Below are positions 23,501-32,128 of a DNA stretch of 64,000 nt, one piece after another. Source of the stretch: Spirochaetales bacterium (GTDB lineage: Bacteria; Spirochaetota; Spirochaetia; DSM-27196; Alkalispirochaetaceae); contig JANQHT010000079.1 in assembly GCA_028282545.1 (NCBI GenBank), forward strand, positions 1 through 64,000, given 5' to 3'. The notes under the pieces were generated by a model. The model was not told the DNA's origin and ran no database searches. It saw nothing but the letters and a program-made list of their open reading frames with translations. The position numbers and the translations under genes are program-made. The first letter of the stretch is position 1. Every line of letters begins with the position of its first letter.

Positions 23501-25555
23501 TTGTCTTCAGTGCCGCGGTATGTCGTCAAACGTGACGGCAGACTCGATTCTTACAATAAGAACAAGATCATCAACGCTATCGAGAGCGCCCTCCGGGCGG
23601 TTTATCCCGATACTGATCCAGAGCCGCTTCGAATCGAACTCCTTGCGAATCAAGTTGAAGGGAAAATAACCGCGATCATGGCGGAGCGCCACGCGAACAG
23701 CGCCCCGGCCATTGAGGAGATCCAGGACCTGGTCGAGGACGTACTCATAGAAGCGCGTGAGACGGCACTCGCCAAAGCGTACATCATCTACCGCGCGCGA
23801 CACGAAGCGATCCGTGATACGCGGAAGCTCATGCTCGACATCGATACGACGATGGACGGGTACCTGTCGATGTCGGACTGGCGGGTGAACGAAAACGCCA
23901 ATGTCAACTTCTCGCTGGGCGGCCTCATACTGCACAACTCGGGTACGGTGACGGCCAACTACTGGCTCAAGAATATCTACTCCCCGGAGATCGCCGCAGG
24001 ACACCGAAACGCCGATTTCCACATTCATGATCTGAGCATGTTCTCCGGCTACTGCGCCGGCTGGTCCTTGCGGCAACTCATCGAGGAGGGGCTCGGCGGT
24101 GTGCCGGACAAGATCACCTCTTCACCGGCGCGCCACCTCTCCACGCTGGTGCAGCAGATGGTCAACTTCCTGGGCATCATGCAGAACGAGTGGGCCGGCG
24201 CTCAGGCGTTCAGTTCCTTCGATACCTACCTGGCGCCCTTTGTCCGCGAAGACTCTCTCTCCCGTGCCGAGGTGAAACAGGCGATCCAGGCGTTTGTATT
24301 CGGCGTCAATACACCATCGCGATGGGGCAGCCAGGCACCGTTTACGAATATCACCCTCGACTGGGTGGTGCCGCCGGACCTCCGTGAAAGACCAGCCATA
24401 GTCGGCGGAGAAGAGCGACCTTACACCTACGGCGATCTGCAGGCCGAGATGGACGTGGTCAACCGGGCGCTGCTGGAGCTCATGATTCGAGGTGACGCAA
24501 ACGGACGCGGTTTCCAATACCCGATTCCGACATACAACATCACCGACAATTTCGACTGGGAGAGTCCAAACGCGGAACTGCTCTTCGAGATGACGGCAAA
24601 GTTCGGCACACCCTATTTTCAGAACTTCATCAACAGTGACCTCGACCCGGGAGATGTCCGCAGCATGTGCTGCCGCCTCCAGTTGGACAAACGGGAACTG
24701 CGCAAGCGAGGTGGCGGGCTCTTCGGATCGGACGAGTTCACCGGTAGCATCGGCGTTGTGACGATCAATCTACCGAGGATCGGGTACGTGAGCCGTACAC
24801 GACACGAGTTCTTTGCGCGGCTCGATCGGATGATGGATCTTGCGGCAGAGTCGCTCCAAACAAAACGAAAGGTGATCACGCGCCTTCTGGAAGGCGGTCT
24901 CTTCCCCTACACACGGCGGTACCTCAATCACCTCGATAACCACTTCAACACGATCGGTATTGTCGGCATGAATGAGGCGATGCGCAATTTCCAGGGGCGA
25001 GACCTGTTGCACCCGGAATCGCTCGCGTTCGCAACGGAGATCCTGGACCACATGCGCAGCCGCATGTCCGACTTCCAGGAGCGCACCGGTGAACTCTTCA
25101 ACCTGGAGGCAACGCCCGCGGAGAGCACGAGCTACCGCCTCGCAAAGCACGATCGCGAGCGCTACGCCGATATCGCAACCTCCGGCACCGACGAGCCGTA
25201 CTACACGAACAGCTCGCAACTCCCCGTTGGCTATACGGACGACATCTTTGAGGCGCTCGACCTGCAGGACCCGCTGCAAGCCAGATACACCGGCGGCACC
25301 GTTTTCCACGCGTTCCTGGGCGAAGCGGTTGACGACTGGCGGACGGTCAGATCTCTCGTCCGGACGATCGCATCCAACTACCGCCTCCCCTATTTCACCA
25401 TCAGCCCGACCTTTTCAATCTGCCCGGTACACGGGTACTTGCATGGAGAACACCCCAGGTGCCCCCGCTGCGCCGACGATGAACGCGACCGCATCACCGC
25501 GGAGATCCGCGCGCTGGAAGCAGAAAAAGCTGAACTTTTAGGAGAACCTCGATGA
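23501..25555 (+). CDS. nrdD: Class III (anaerobic) ribonucleotide reductase NrdD, lacking its glycyl-radical loop
   Basis: The protein of about 684 residues reduces ribonucleotides to deoxyribonucleotides without oxygen. An N-terminal ATP-cone (VPRYVVKRDGRLDSYNKNKI) is followed by the ten-stranded barrel. Cys185 in FSGYCAGWS and the pair Cys390/Cys391 in RSMCCRLQLD correspond in spacing to the catalytic Cys79 and thiyl Cys290 of phage T4 NrdD. A zinc site (SICPVHGYLH...PRCPRC) lies near the end. The chain stops after a helix (ITAEIRALEAEKAELLGE) with no RVxGY glycyl-radical motif; that motif is in the next gene. TTG 23501 is preferred because GGGAGG lies 6 bases before it; ATG 23468 is in frame but has a weak site. 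Confidence 0.92.
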   Translation: MSSVPRYVVKRDGRLDSYNKNKIINAIESALRAVYPDTDPEPLRIELLANQVEGKITAIMAERHANSAPAIEEIQDLVEDVLIEARETALAKAYIIYRARHEAIRDTRKLMLDIDTTMDGYLSMSDWRVNENANVNFSLGGLILHNSGTVTANYWLKNIYSPEIAAGHRNADFHIHDLSMFSGYCAGWSLRQLIEEGLGGVPDKITSSPARHLSTLVQQMVNFLGIMQNEWAGAQAFSSFDTYLAPFVREDSLSRAEVKQAIQAFVFGVNTPSRWGSQAPFTNITLDWVVPPDLRERPAIVGGEERPYTYGDLQAEMDVVNRALLELMIRGDANGRGFQYPIPTYNITDNFDWESPNAELLFEMTAKFGTPYFQNFINSDLDPGDVRSMCCRLQLDKRELRKRGGGLFGSDEFTGSIGVVTINLPRIGYVSRTRHEFFARLDRMMDLAAESLQTKRKVITRLLEGGLFPYTRRYLNHLDNHFNTIGIVGMNEAMRNFQGRDLLHPESLAFATEILDHMRSRMSDFQERTGELFNLEATPAESTSYRLAKHDRERYADIATSGTDEPYYTNSSQLPVGYTDDIFEALDLQDPLQARYTGGTVFHAFLGEAVDDWRTVRSLVRTIASNYRLPYFTISPTFSICPVHGYLHGEHPRCPRCADDERDRITAEIRALEAEKAELLGEPR

Positions 25556-26034
25556 CACACATTGCCGAACTGGATCAAAAGATCGCCGAGAAACGCGAAG
25601 AACTCGCCCGCGTCACGGGCCGCCCCACCGAAGTGTACGCCCGGATCGTGGGGTACTACCGCAGCCTGAACAACTGGAACCGCGGGAAGCGAGCGGAGTT
25701 CGAAGAGCGGGTGACGTACGACGTCTCCGCGTCGCTCGCGCAGAATGCCCCATCGACGCTCTCCGGGCGAATCCGCGCCGCCCGGAGGTACATCTTCTTC
25801 TACCGCGCCACGTGTCCGGCGTGCCCGGCGATGAAGAGCGCAATAGCCGCAACACCTATCGAAGGCACCGCGATTGACGTTGACAGCGAAGAGGGATTCG
25901 CGCGCGCCGCCGAGTATGCGATTCTCACGACGCCGCAGGTGATCTTCCTCGGTTCCGACGGGAGCGAGATCGCGCGCAGCAACGACCCGGTGGAGGTGCG
26001 CGACGCCCTGGCGGCCGAGTCGCTCGCCGGTTGA
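25552..26034 (+). CDS. Separate glycyl-radical loop of NrdD fused to a glutaredoxin-like domain
   Basis: 160 residues. After a short charged helix (IAELDQKIAEKREELARV) comes TEVYARIVGYYRSLNNWN with RGKRAEFEERVTY, which is the C-terminal glycyl-radical segment of class III ribonucleotide reductases; Gly34 in RIVGYY is the predicted radical site. From about residue 78 follows a thioredoxin/glutaredoxin fold: YIFFYRATCPACPAMKSA with CPAC at 88-91 and the cis-Pro TTPQVIF. The gene overlaps nrdD by ATGA and has its own AGGAGAA ribosome site, so it is a distinct translated gene in another frame. It would complete NrdD in trans and may deliver the reducing electrons. nrdG follows with a 4-base overlap. 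Confidence 0.85.
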   Translation: MTHIAELDQKIAEKREELARVTGRPTEVYARIVGYYRSLNNWNRGKRAEFEERVTYDVSASLAQNAPSTLSGRIRAARRYIFFYRATCPACPAMKSAIAATPIEGTAIDVDSEEGFARAAEYAILTTPQVIFLGSDGSEIARSNDPVEVRDALAAESLAG

Positions 26035-26720
26035 TCGCGTCGCTGGGCCTCCAGAAGACGACGCTGGTCGATTTCCCGGGCCGAATCGCGGCAACCATCT
26101 TCACCCACGGGTGCCCACTCCGGTGCCCCTATTGCCATAACCCGGAACTCGTTTTCGGGCCGGTTCCCGATACGTTTCTCCCGGTCGACGAGGTCTTTGC
26201 GTCTCTTCGCCGCCGGTCGAATGTGATCGAGAGTGTGGCGGTCACCGGCGGAGAGCCAACGGCGCACACAGACCTCGCGGCGATCCTGGAGCGGATTCAT
26301 GCACTCGATCTGGCGGTGAAGCTCGACACGAGCGGCGCATTCCCGGAACGCCTCCGCACGATCCTCAATGATGGTTTGGCAGACTACGTGGCGCTCGACG
26401 TCAAAACGTCGTTTGGCCGATACAACCGTGTCGGGGGCAACGGAGAGAAGGTGCGGCGAGCAATAGACGTGGTGACGGAGTCGGGCGTTGCCTGCGAGTT
26501 CCGGTGTGTCCTCGTACCCGGCCTCGTCGACGAAGCAACGCTGTATTCGATCGCTGAGGCGCTCCCCACCGGCGCAAACCTCATCCTGACGCATTTTCGC
26601 CCCGGGGGCACCCTCAATCCCGATTGGTCCACGGTGCCCCCGATTCCCCACGCTACCGCGGAGGCGTGGGCTGCCGCCCTCGATACAACGCACATCACGT
26701 GCCGCCTTCGCGGAGCGTAA
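26031..26720 (+). CDS. nrdG: Anaerobic ribonucleotide reductase activase (radical SAM)
   Basis: 229 residues. GLQKTTLVDFPGRIAATIFT then HGCPLRCPYCHNPE contains the CxxxCxxC cluster that binds the radical SAM iron-sulfur cluster; VAVTGGEPT is the SAM-binding GGE motif and LDTSGAFP another family strand. The enzyme abstracts a hydrogen from the NrdD glycine, here Gly34 of the separate loop protein. Translation probably begins at TTG 26031, whose last two bases overlap the preceding TGA. Its 3' end overlaps the convergent Crp/Fnr gene by 26 bases. The form resembles the NrdG2-like activases used with thioredoxin-dependent NrdD proteins. Confidence 0.92.
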   Translation: MIASLGLQKTTLVDFPGRIAATIFTHGCPLRCPYCHNPELVFGPVPDTFLPVDEVFASLRRRSNVIESVAVTGGEPTAHTDLAAILERIHALDLAVKLDTSGAFPERLRTILNDGLADYVALDVKTSFGRYNRVGGNGEKVRRAIDVVTESGVACEFRCVLVPGLVDEATLYSIAEALPTGANLILTHFRPGGTLNPDWSTVPPIPHATAEAWAAALDTTHITCRLRGA

Positions 26721-27309
26721 TGGTCCGGCCTTTCCACGTAAGGACCTCTTCCTCCTCCAAGGCGCGCAACGCCCGGGAGAGCGTCTCAGGGCGAACACCT
26801 ATCGCCGTGGCCGTCTCTTTTTTTGAAAGCTCACTCTGTATACGCGGACCCGGTCCGTACCGGGTCCGGACAAATCGCACCAACCGCTCGCGGACGTCCA
26901 TCGTTGTGAGAACATAGAGGCGTTCAGAGAGGAATCGCATCTTGGACACGAGATTCGACAGGAACTCGCGTCGGAACTCTTCGTTCCCAAGCAGCCTGTG
27001 CACCGCGTGGCACGGAATCGCCGACAGGACCGAGTCGTCTTCGACAACGGCGCTCACCGGATACGTGTCGCGTTCGAACAACACGATTTCGGCAAAGAGG
27101 TCTCCCGGCTCAACAAAATGGATCGTTACCTCGCGACCGTCCTCGGTGCTTCGAAAGAGCCGGACCGAACCGGATACGAGGCGATAAAAATACGTCCCCC
27201 TGTCTCCCTCCAGAAAGAGGAGCGCCCCTGCGCGATAGGTCCGGCGGATTGCGGATCGTTCGAGGAGTGCAACCGAAGACGTACTCAGTTTGTCGAAAAA
27301 ATCGGGCAA
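26695..27309 (-). CDS. Crp/Fnr-family transcriptional regulator
   Basis: 204 residues: an N-terminal cyclic-nucleotide-binding-like barrel (AGALLFLEGDRGTYFYRLVS, GSVRLFRSTEDGREVTIHFV, GDLFAEIVLF) and a C-terminal winged helix (KKETATAIGVRPETLSRALR). The recognition helix has E-T-L-S-R, the Glu-Ser-Arg pattern with which FNR reads TTGAT. There is no N-terminal Cys cluster, so it is not an FNR oxygen sensor; NO/haem-sensing relatives (DNR, NnrR, HcpR) have this build. It is divergent from the DUF1858 gene with an Fnr-type box in the 50-base gap, and a second box precedes hcp. The likely role is control of the nitrosative-stress regulon and itself. Confidence 0.88.
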   Translation of the reverse strand: MPDFFDKLSTSSVALLERSAIRRTYRAGALLFLEGDRGTYFYRLVSGSVRLFRSTEDGREVTIHFVEPGDLFAEIVLFERDTYPVSAVVEDDSVLSAIPCHAVHRLLGNEEFRREFLSNLVSKMRFLSERLYVLTTMDVRERLVRFVRTRYGPGPRIQSELSKKETATAIGVRPETLSRALRALEEEEVLTWKGRTITLREGGT

Positions 27310-27311
27310 AA

Positions 27312-27325
27312 TTGACCTCGATCAA
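27312..27325. promoter_or_regulatory. Fnr/HcpR-type box between the regulator and the DUF1858 operon
   Basis: TTGACCTCGATCAA fits TTGAC-N4-ATCAA, the FNR-like consensus with one base changed. It lies in the 50-base divergent gap, 3 bases from the regulator start codon and 35 bases before the ATG at 27360. The same TTGAC-N4-ATCAA pattern is found before hcp. It is the predicted binding site of the Crp/Fnr protein at 26695. Confidence 0.75.
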
Positions 27326-27359
27326 GGATTCACATAGTTTGTTCGTCCAAACTAACACC

Positions 27360-28535
27360 ATGACAATCGATGAGTCCACAACGTTATTCGACCTGACCGA
27401 ACACTTCCCGGAAACGATACCGCTTCTTGTCGACGCAGGATTCGCCCGCATCGACGACCCCGATGTTCGAAGGCGATTCGGGTCCACCGTCACGGTGAAA
27501 AAGGCGGCGCTCGCGCACCAACGCGATCCAGGGGAGTTCCTCTCGTACCTGCAGCGCGCGATTCGCGGACCGGAGAGAGCGCGTGCAATTCGGATCGTCG
27601 GTCTCGTACCGTGTCCGATTCGGGTGCCCATGGTGCGCGTGCTTGAACAGGCGTGCACCGAGTTCACGAACAAGACGGGAACCCCGGTCCACTACGACCT
27701 GCAGGCGGCGTATATCGGAACGGAATGGATGGAAGAGGGGCTCGCCGACTCGCCGACCGCCGACGGTCTTCCGGAAATTTTCCTATCGGCGGGGTTCCGC
27801 ATGTTCTTTACCAATGCGCGCCTCCGAAAGCTCCGTGCGGAGGGTGCGTTTATCGACCGAACCGGGTGGGAACGGCAGAACGAATTCGGAATAACCAACG
27901 ACCTTGCCGATCCGGACGGCGCGTTCTCCGTGATCGGGGTTGTCCCGGCCGTCTTTATAGTGAACCGGGAACTCCTGGGCGGTCGGGAGGTGCCGCAGAG
28001 CTGGGCCGACATCCTTCAACCTGAGTTCGAGAACTCGCTGGCGCTCCCGGTGGGCGACTTCGACCTGTTCGATGCACTCCTCCTCGGTATCCACCGTCAG
28101 TTCGGCACCGAGGGAATCGACCGGCTGGCGCGTAACCTCTTTCGTTCGATGCACCCGTCACAGATGGTTGCCGAGAAGGCCGACCAGCCGTTGATATCGG
28201 TCATGCCGTACTTCTTCACGCGCACGATCACCGAGGAGAGCCCCCATATCGCCGTTTGGCCGTCGGACGGCGCACTATCGGCGCCGATTCTGCTTGTCAC
28301 GCGTGGTGATCGCCCCGAGACGCAGCCGCTTATCGACACGATTGCCGGAGAGTCGATGAGCAAAGTGATCAGCCGCCTCGGCCTCTTCCCGAGCACACAC
28401 CCGGCGAACGACGACTTTGACGGCGAGTCGTACCCGCTCAGGTGGCCCGGATGGGACCTCCTCCTTTCCGAGGATCTCGAAAGGACGCTTACCGCCATCA
28501 CCACCCGGTTCGAATCGGTCGGGGCGTCGAGGTGA
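27360..28535 (+). CDS. DUF1858-type domain fused to a binding-protein fold, without signal peptide
   Basis: 391 residues. Residues 1-65 (ESTTLFDLTEHFPETIPLLV...) look like DUF1858/ScdA-N-type helical domains found with hybrid cluster and iron-sulfur repair proteins. From about residue 75 the chain resembles ABC ferric-type substrate-binding proteins (VRVLEQACTEFTNKTGTPV, FFTNARLRKLRAEG, VVPAVFIVNRELLGG, VPQSWADILQPEFEN). There is no signal peptide and no permease gene, so it is probably cytoplasmic. It overlaps the GTPase gene by GTGA, under the Fnr-type box at 27312. A paralogue lacking the N-terminal domain is at 42897. The ligand is unknown; a metal-cluster precursor or oxyanion is inference. 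Confidence 0.75.
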   Translation: MTIDESTTLFDLTEHFPETIPLLVDAGFARIDDPDVRRRFGSTVTVKKAALAHQRDPGEFLSYLQRAIRGPERARAIRIVGLVPCPIRVPMVRVLEQACTEFTNKTGTPVHYDLQAAYIGTEWMEEGLADSPTADGLPEIFLSAGFRMFFTNARLRKLRAEGAFIDRTGWERQNEFGITNDLADPDGAFSVIGVVPAVFIVNRELLGGREVPQSWADILQPEFENSLALPVGDFDLFDALLLGIHRQFGTEGIDRLARNLFRSMHPSQMVAEKADQPLISVMPYFFTRTITEESPHIAVWPSDGALSAPILLVTRGDRPETQPLIDTIAGESMSKVISRLGLFPSTHPANDDFDGESYPLRWPGWDLLLSEDLERTLTAITTRFESVGASR

Positions 28536-29242
28536 AACTCGTCACCGTCGCCGGCCCGCCGGCGTGCGGCAAAACGGCGGTCATCGTCAAAACGGCGCTC
28601 GCGCTCCATGAGTCGGGCGTCACGACGGGCGTGATGAAGTTCGATTGTCTTCAGACCGAGGACGACGAGCGGTACGCGCGAGCGGGCATCCCCGTTCAGA
28701 AGGGGCTCTCGGGGTCTATCTGTCCCGACCACTATTTCGCGAGCAACATCGAGGAGTCGCTCGCCTGGGGGGCGTGGAGCGGATTCGACATCCTCTTCAC
28801 AGAGTCGGCGGGGCTCTGCAACCGCTGTTCTCCGCACCTCCGCGACGTCACCGCCGTTGCGGTCATCGACGTACTGAGCGGAATCGAGGCTCCCCGTAAG
28901 GTCGGACCGATGCTGCGTACCGCCGACATCGTGGTGATCACCAAGGGTGATATCGTGAGCCAGGCGGAACGGGAAGTGTTCGGCACGCGCGTCCACCAGG
29001 CGAACCCCCGCGCACGAATCCTGCCGGTGAACGGTCTTACCGGACAGGGGGCGAGCGAGTTTGCCCGCCTCTTGCGCGACGAATCGGCGGAGACCGCGAC
29101 GGTGACCGGCTCGCGCCTTCGTTACCCGATGCCGAGCGCCGTCTGCAGCTACTGCCTGGGAGAACAGCGTATCGGGGCGAAACACCAGATCGGAAACGTG
29201 ACCTCGATTACCCTCTTTGATCGAGAGGAGGCGGATCGGTGA
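28532..29242 (+). CDS. HypB/CobW-like GTPase of the Hcp-linked cassette
   Basis: 236 residues of the SIMIBI class (HypB, UreG, CobW/COG0523). GPPACGKT (8-15) is the P-loop, FTESAGLC covers the Walker B region, and TKGD (137-140) is the guanine-specificity motif. Possible metal or cluster ligands are Cys64, Cys96, Cys99 and His102 (LCNRCSPH) and a C-terminal pair, Cys205 and Cys208 (CSYC). Relatives insert nickel, cobalt or zinc into enzymes. GTG 28532 overlaps the upstream TGA. With the ATPase and binding-fold protein beside it and hcp downstream, a role in assembling or repairing a metal cluster is likely but unproven. Confidence 0.8.
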   Translation: MKLVTVAGPPACGKTAVIVKTALALHESGVTTGVMKFDCLQTEDDERYARAGIPVQKGLSGSICPDHYFASNIEESLAWGAWSGFDILFTESAGLCNRCSPHLRDVTAVAVIDVLSGIEAPRKVGPMLRTADIVVITKGDIVSQAEREVFGTRVHQANPRARILPVNGLTGQGASEFARLLRDESAETATVTGSRLRYPMPSAVCSYCLGEQRIGAKHQIGNVTSITLFDREEADR

Positions 29243-30087
29243 ATGGACCGGATGAAATTGCCCGGGCGATAGCCGAACTGAGCAGCGTCCCCCCCGTGGC
29301 CGGGGCCGTGGAGCAGCTTGCGATCCTGCCGGGGCGGACCAAGAGCGGAGAGTCGGAACGGTTCGACGAGATCATTCTCCAACCCGGTGAAGTAGTATGC
29401 GTCGTCGGTGCTACGGGAAGTGGAAAGAGCCGCCTCCTTTCCGACATCGACTGGCTCGCCCAGGGGGACACGCCGACGGGACGATCGATTCGCGTCAACG
29501 GCGCTGCGCCGGATCTTTCGGGGCGCTATTCGGGAACGGGACGCCTCGTTGCCGAGTTGTCGCAGAACATGAATTTCGTCATGGACGCAACGGTCGAAAC
29601 GTTTCTCGCCCTCCACGCGGAGAGCCGCGGCATCGCCTTCGACGACCAACGTGCGGCGGAGATCGTGGACGCCGCCAACGAACTGACCGGCGAACCGCTT
29701 GGCGCTGCATCACAACTCACCGAATTGAGCGGCGGACAATCGCGGGCGTTGATGATCGCCGATACCGCGCACCTCTGTGCGTCCCCTATCATCTTGATCG
29801 ATGAGATCGAGAACGCGGGAATCAACCGCCGCCGGGCGATCGCGACGCTCCAGGGCGCCGACAAGATCGTGCTGGTCGCTACGCACGACCCGATGTTGGC
29901 CCTCTCCGCGCCGCGGCGCCTGATCATGCAGAACGGCGGGATCTCCGAGGTCCGCACGCTCTCCGAAGCTGAAGAGCGCCTCCGCGAACGCCTATTAGTC
30001 GCGGATGCCCTGCAGCAGGATTTGCGCGCCGCAATCCGCTCCGGCCTCGCCCTCGATTCGTTTGAATCGGACGCGCGGCTCCCGTAA
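29239..30087 (+). CDS. Orphan ABC-type ATPase of the Hcp-linked cassette
   Basis: 282 residues. GATGSGKS (57-64), Gln109 in the Q-loop, LSGGQ (163-167), ILIDEIE and His216 make a complete ABC nucleotide-binding domain. The Walker B reads DEIENAG rather than DEPT, as in the soluble members of the family. No membrane component is encoded nearby, and the binding-fold partner has no signal peptide, so this is probably not a transporter. ATP-driven delivery or remodelling in a cluster-assembly complex (compare SufC) is one possibility. GTG 29239 follows GAGGAGG and overlaps the GTPase stop. The last gene of the cassette, 92 bases before hcp. Confidence 0.78.
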   Translation: MNGPDEIARAIAELSSVPPVAGAVEQLAILPGRTKSGESERFDEIILQPGEVVCVVGATGSGKSRLLSDIDWLAQGDTPTGRSIRVNGAAPDLSGRYSGTGRLVAELSQNMNFVMDATVETFLALHAESRGIAFDDQRAAEIVDAANELTGEPLGAASQLTELSGGQSRALMIADTAHLCASPIILIDEIENAGINRRRAIATLQGADKIVLVATHDPMLALSAPRRLIMQNGGISEVRTLSEAEERLRERLLVADALQQDLRAAIRSGLALDSFESDARLP

Positions 30088-30102
30088 AAACCGCGCAATT
30101 TC

Positions 30103-30116
30103 TTGACCCAGATCAA
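30103..30116 (+). promoter_or_regulatory. Fnr/HcpR-type box upstream of hcp
   Basis: TTGACCCAGATCAA fits the same TTGAC-N4-ATCAA pattern as the box at 27312-27325, with identical half sites. It lies 63 bases before the hcp ATG and 16 after the ATPase stop, in a place suited to activation of a dedicated hcp promoter by the Crp/Fnr regulator. Confidence 0.75.
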
Positions 30117-30179
30117 TTTTTCTATCCGACCGGTGTGGGACTATCGACCGATCAACACCAAGACTTACAGGAGGATTCA

Positions 30180-31871
30180 ATGAGTATGTATTGTGCCCAG
30201 TGCCAGGAGGCAGCGGGAAACACCGGCTGTACGGTGAGCGGCGTGTGCGGCAAACGGGAATCGACGTCGAACATACAGGACGTGTTGATTCACGCCTCGC
30301 GCAGCCTTGCGGTCGCCCTTTCGATGGTGCTCGACGCCGCGGGAGATAGTGATGAGTTGCCGAATGGGGAATCGGTGGCGGAACTGACGGTCCGCGTGGG
30401 CCGGGTACTCTTCGAATCGTTGTTCACTACGATCACGAACGCCAACTTCGATGACGAGCGCGTTGCAGCGTATACATGGCACGTTCTGAAAACGAAAGAA
30501 ACGGTAGAGAAAGAGCTCCGGGCGATCGTTTCCGACGACGTCGAGCTTCCGCGGGCGGTAACGTGGTCCGCCGTGGAAGGTGACCTGGCGGCGCTCTACG
30601 CGATGATCCCGGAAGCGTCGATCCTGGTCGATCGGGACGAAGACACGCGGGCGCTTATGCAGCTCGCGCTTTTTGGATTGAAGGGGATCGCGGCCTACGG
30701 TGAACACGCCGCAGTGCTCGGTTTCGAAGACCCCGAACTGTACCGCAAATTCGTCCAACTGCTGGCCGGGTCAATGACGCTGGATGACGGCGACGCGCTG
30801 ACACAACTCGTTCTTGATACGGGCGCGCTGGGCGTCACCGTGATGGCCTTGCTGGACAGGGCCAACACGGAAACGTACGGAAACCCCGAGATCACGGAGG
30901 TCAATATCGGGGTCCGCACCCGCCCGGGCATCCTCATCTCCGGCCACGATCTGCGTGACATGCAGGACCTGCTGGAGCAGACGAAAGACACGGGCGTCGA
31001 CATCTACACGCACGGCGAGATGCTGCCGGCCAACTACTACCCGGCGTTCAAAAAGTACGACCACTTCGTGGGGAACTACGGCAACTCCTGGTGGCTCCAG
31101 GACAAAGAGTTTGCCTCGTTCAACGGCCCCATCGTCATGACGACCAACTGCATCACCCCGCCGAAAGCGGCATACACGGAGAGGCTCTTCACCACCGGGG
31201 TCACCGCGTACCCGGGAGTACAACACATCGCGGATCGCCGGGACGAAGCGGGTGCAACGAAGGACTTTTCCGCCGTTATTGCACTGGCCAAAACGTGCCC
31301 TCCGCCGACGGAAATCGAAACGGGAACGATCACCGGCGGCTTTGCCCACGCCCAAGTCACCGCACTGGCCGACACTGTTGTGGGCGCGGTCAAATCGGGG
31401 GCAATCAAGAAGTTCGTCGTCATGGCCGGCTGTGACGGGCGTCAGAAGGGCCGCAGCTACTTCACCGAGGTGGCACAAGCACTTCCGAACGATACGGTCA
31501 TACTGACGGCGGGGTGCGCCAAGTTCCGATACAACAAGCTCGACCTTGGCGATATCGGCGGGATTCCGCGCGTTCTCGACGCGGGGCAGTGTAACGACAG
31601 CTACTCGCTGGCGGTGATAGCACTCAAGCTCAAGGAGATCTTCGAGCTCGACGATATCAACGACCTGCCGATCGAGTTCGACGTGGCGTGGTACGAACAG
31701 AAAGCGATCACCGTCCTGCTGGCGCTCCTGTCGCTGGGCTTCAAAGGGGTACGGATCGGGCCGACACTCCCGGCGTTTCTGAGCGCGAACGTGGCGAAGG
31801 TGCTCGTCGAAACGTTTGACCTAAAGGTCACGGATACAGTCGAGGCGGACCTGGCGGCGATCACGGCGTAG
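30180..31871 (+). CDS. hcp: Hybrid cluster protein (hydroxylamine / NO reductase)
   Basis: 563 residues. Cys5, Cys8, Cys17 and Cys23 ([20 protein letters not shown]) bind the N-terminal [4Fe-4S] cluster. Ligands of the 4Fe hybrid cluster can be placed in GHDLRDM (His), IYTHGEML (Glu), TTNCITPP (Cys), AGCDGR (the persulfide-type Cys), TAGCAKFRY (Cys) and DAGQCNDSY (Cys). Hcp reduces NO to N2O in E. coli and hydroxylamine in vitro and is cytoplasmic. ATG 30180 follows CAGGAGG. The Fnr-type box at 30103 implies induction under nitrosative or anaerobic conditions. No Hcr-like reductase gene is beside it, so its electron donor lies elsewhere, perhaps one of the flavodoxins in this window. Confidence 0.95.
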   Translation: MSMYCAQCQEAAGNTGCTVSGVCGKRESTSNIQDVLIHASRSLAVALSMVLDAAGDSDELPNGESVAELTVRVGRVLFESLFTTITNANFDDERVAAYTWHVLKTKETVEKELRAIVSDDVELPRAVTWSAVEGDLAALYAMIPEASILVDRDEDTRALMQLALFGLKGIAAYGEHAAVLGFEDPELYRKFVQLLAGSMTLDDGDALTQLVLDTGALGVTVMALLDRANTETYGNPEITEVNIGVRTRPGILISGHDLRDMQDLLEQTKDTGVDIYTHGEMLPANYYPAFKKYDHFVGNYGNSWWLQDKEFASFNGPIVMTTNCITPPKAAYTERLFTTGVTAYPGVQHIADRRDEAGATKDFSAVIALAKTCPPPTEIETGTITGGFAHAQVTALADTVVGAVKSGAIKKFVVMAGCDGRQKGRSYFTEVAQALPNDTVILTAGCAKFRYNKLDLGDIGGIPRVLDAGQCNDSYSLAVIALKLKEIFELDDINDLPIEFDVAWYEQKAITVLLALLSLGFKGVRIGPTLPAFLSANVAKVLVETFDLKVTDTVEADLAAITA

Positions 31872-32085
31872 CGCCGACGCCGGCGGACTGCCGCAGGTGC
31901 TGCCCGAACACGTGGTCGCGGTGCCACGGGATCATCGGTTCTCACGACCGACCAAATCGCGTACATTTTGTCTCGGTAGCCGTCGGCCGGAATCGATGAG
32001 CAAGATCGAAACCGGCCGGGTGACGGCGGCCAAAGAGGAAGCTTGCCGGCCCGCCACGGTGTGACGGAAGCTTCACTCGCCATCT

Positions 32086-32109
32086 GCAGCCGCCGCTCTC
32101 GGCGGCTGC
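32086..32109. terminator. Probable bidirectional terminator between hcp and the haem operon
   Basis: GCAGCCGCCG, a CTCT loop and CGGCGGCTGC form a perfect 10-bp stem in the convergent 257-base gap between hcp and the HmuY-like gene. TCTCTATT follows on the plus side, so the T tract is weak, but the position fits the end of both operons. Nothing else coding was seen in the gap. Confidence 0.55.
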
Positions 32110-32128
32110 TCTCTATTGCCGGGCAATC

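Noticed and set aside
25500-25620. NrdD split as a simple frameshift error
   Set aside because: Not excluded, but the second gene has its own AGGAGAA site and ATG with an ATGA overlap, and both partners have extra helices that a normal single chain would not need.
27360-30087. A complete ABC importer
   Set aside because: Binding-fold protein without signal peptide, no permease gene, and a GTPase in the set speak against transport.
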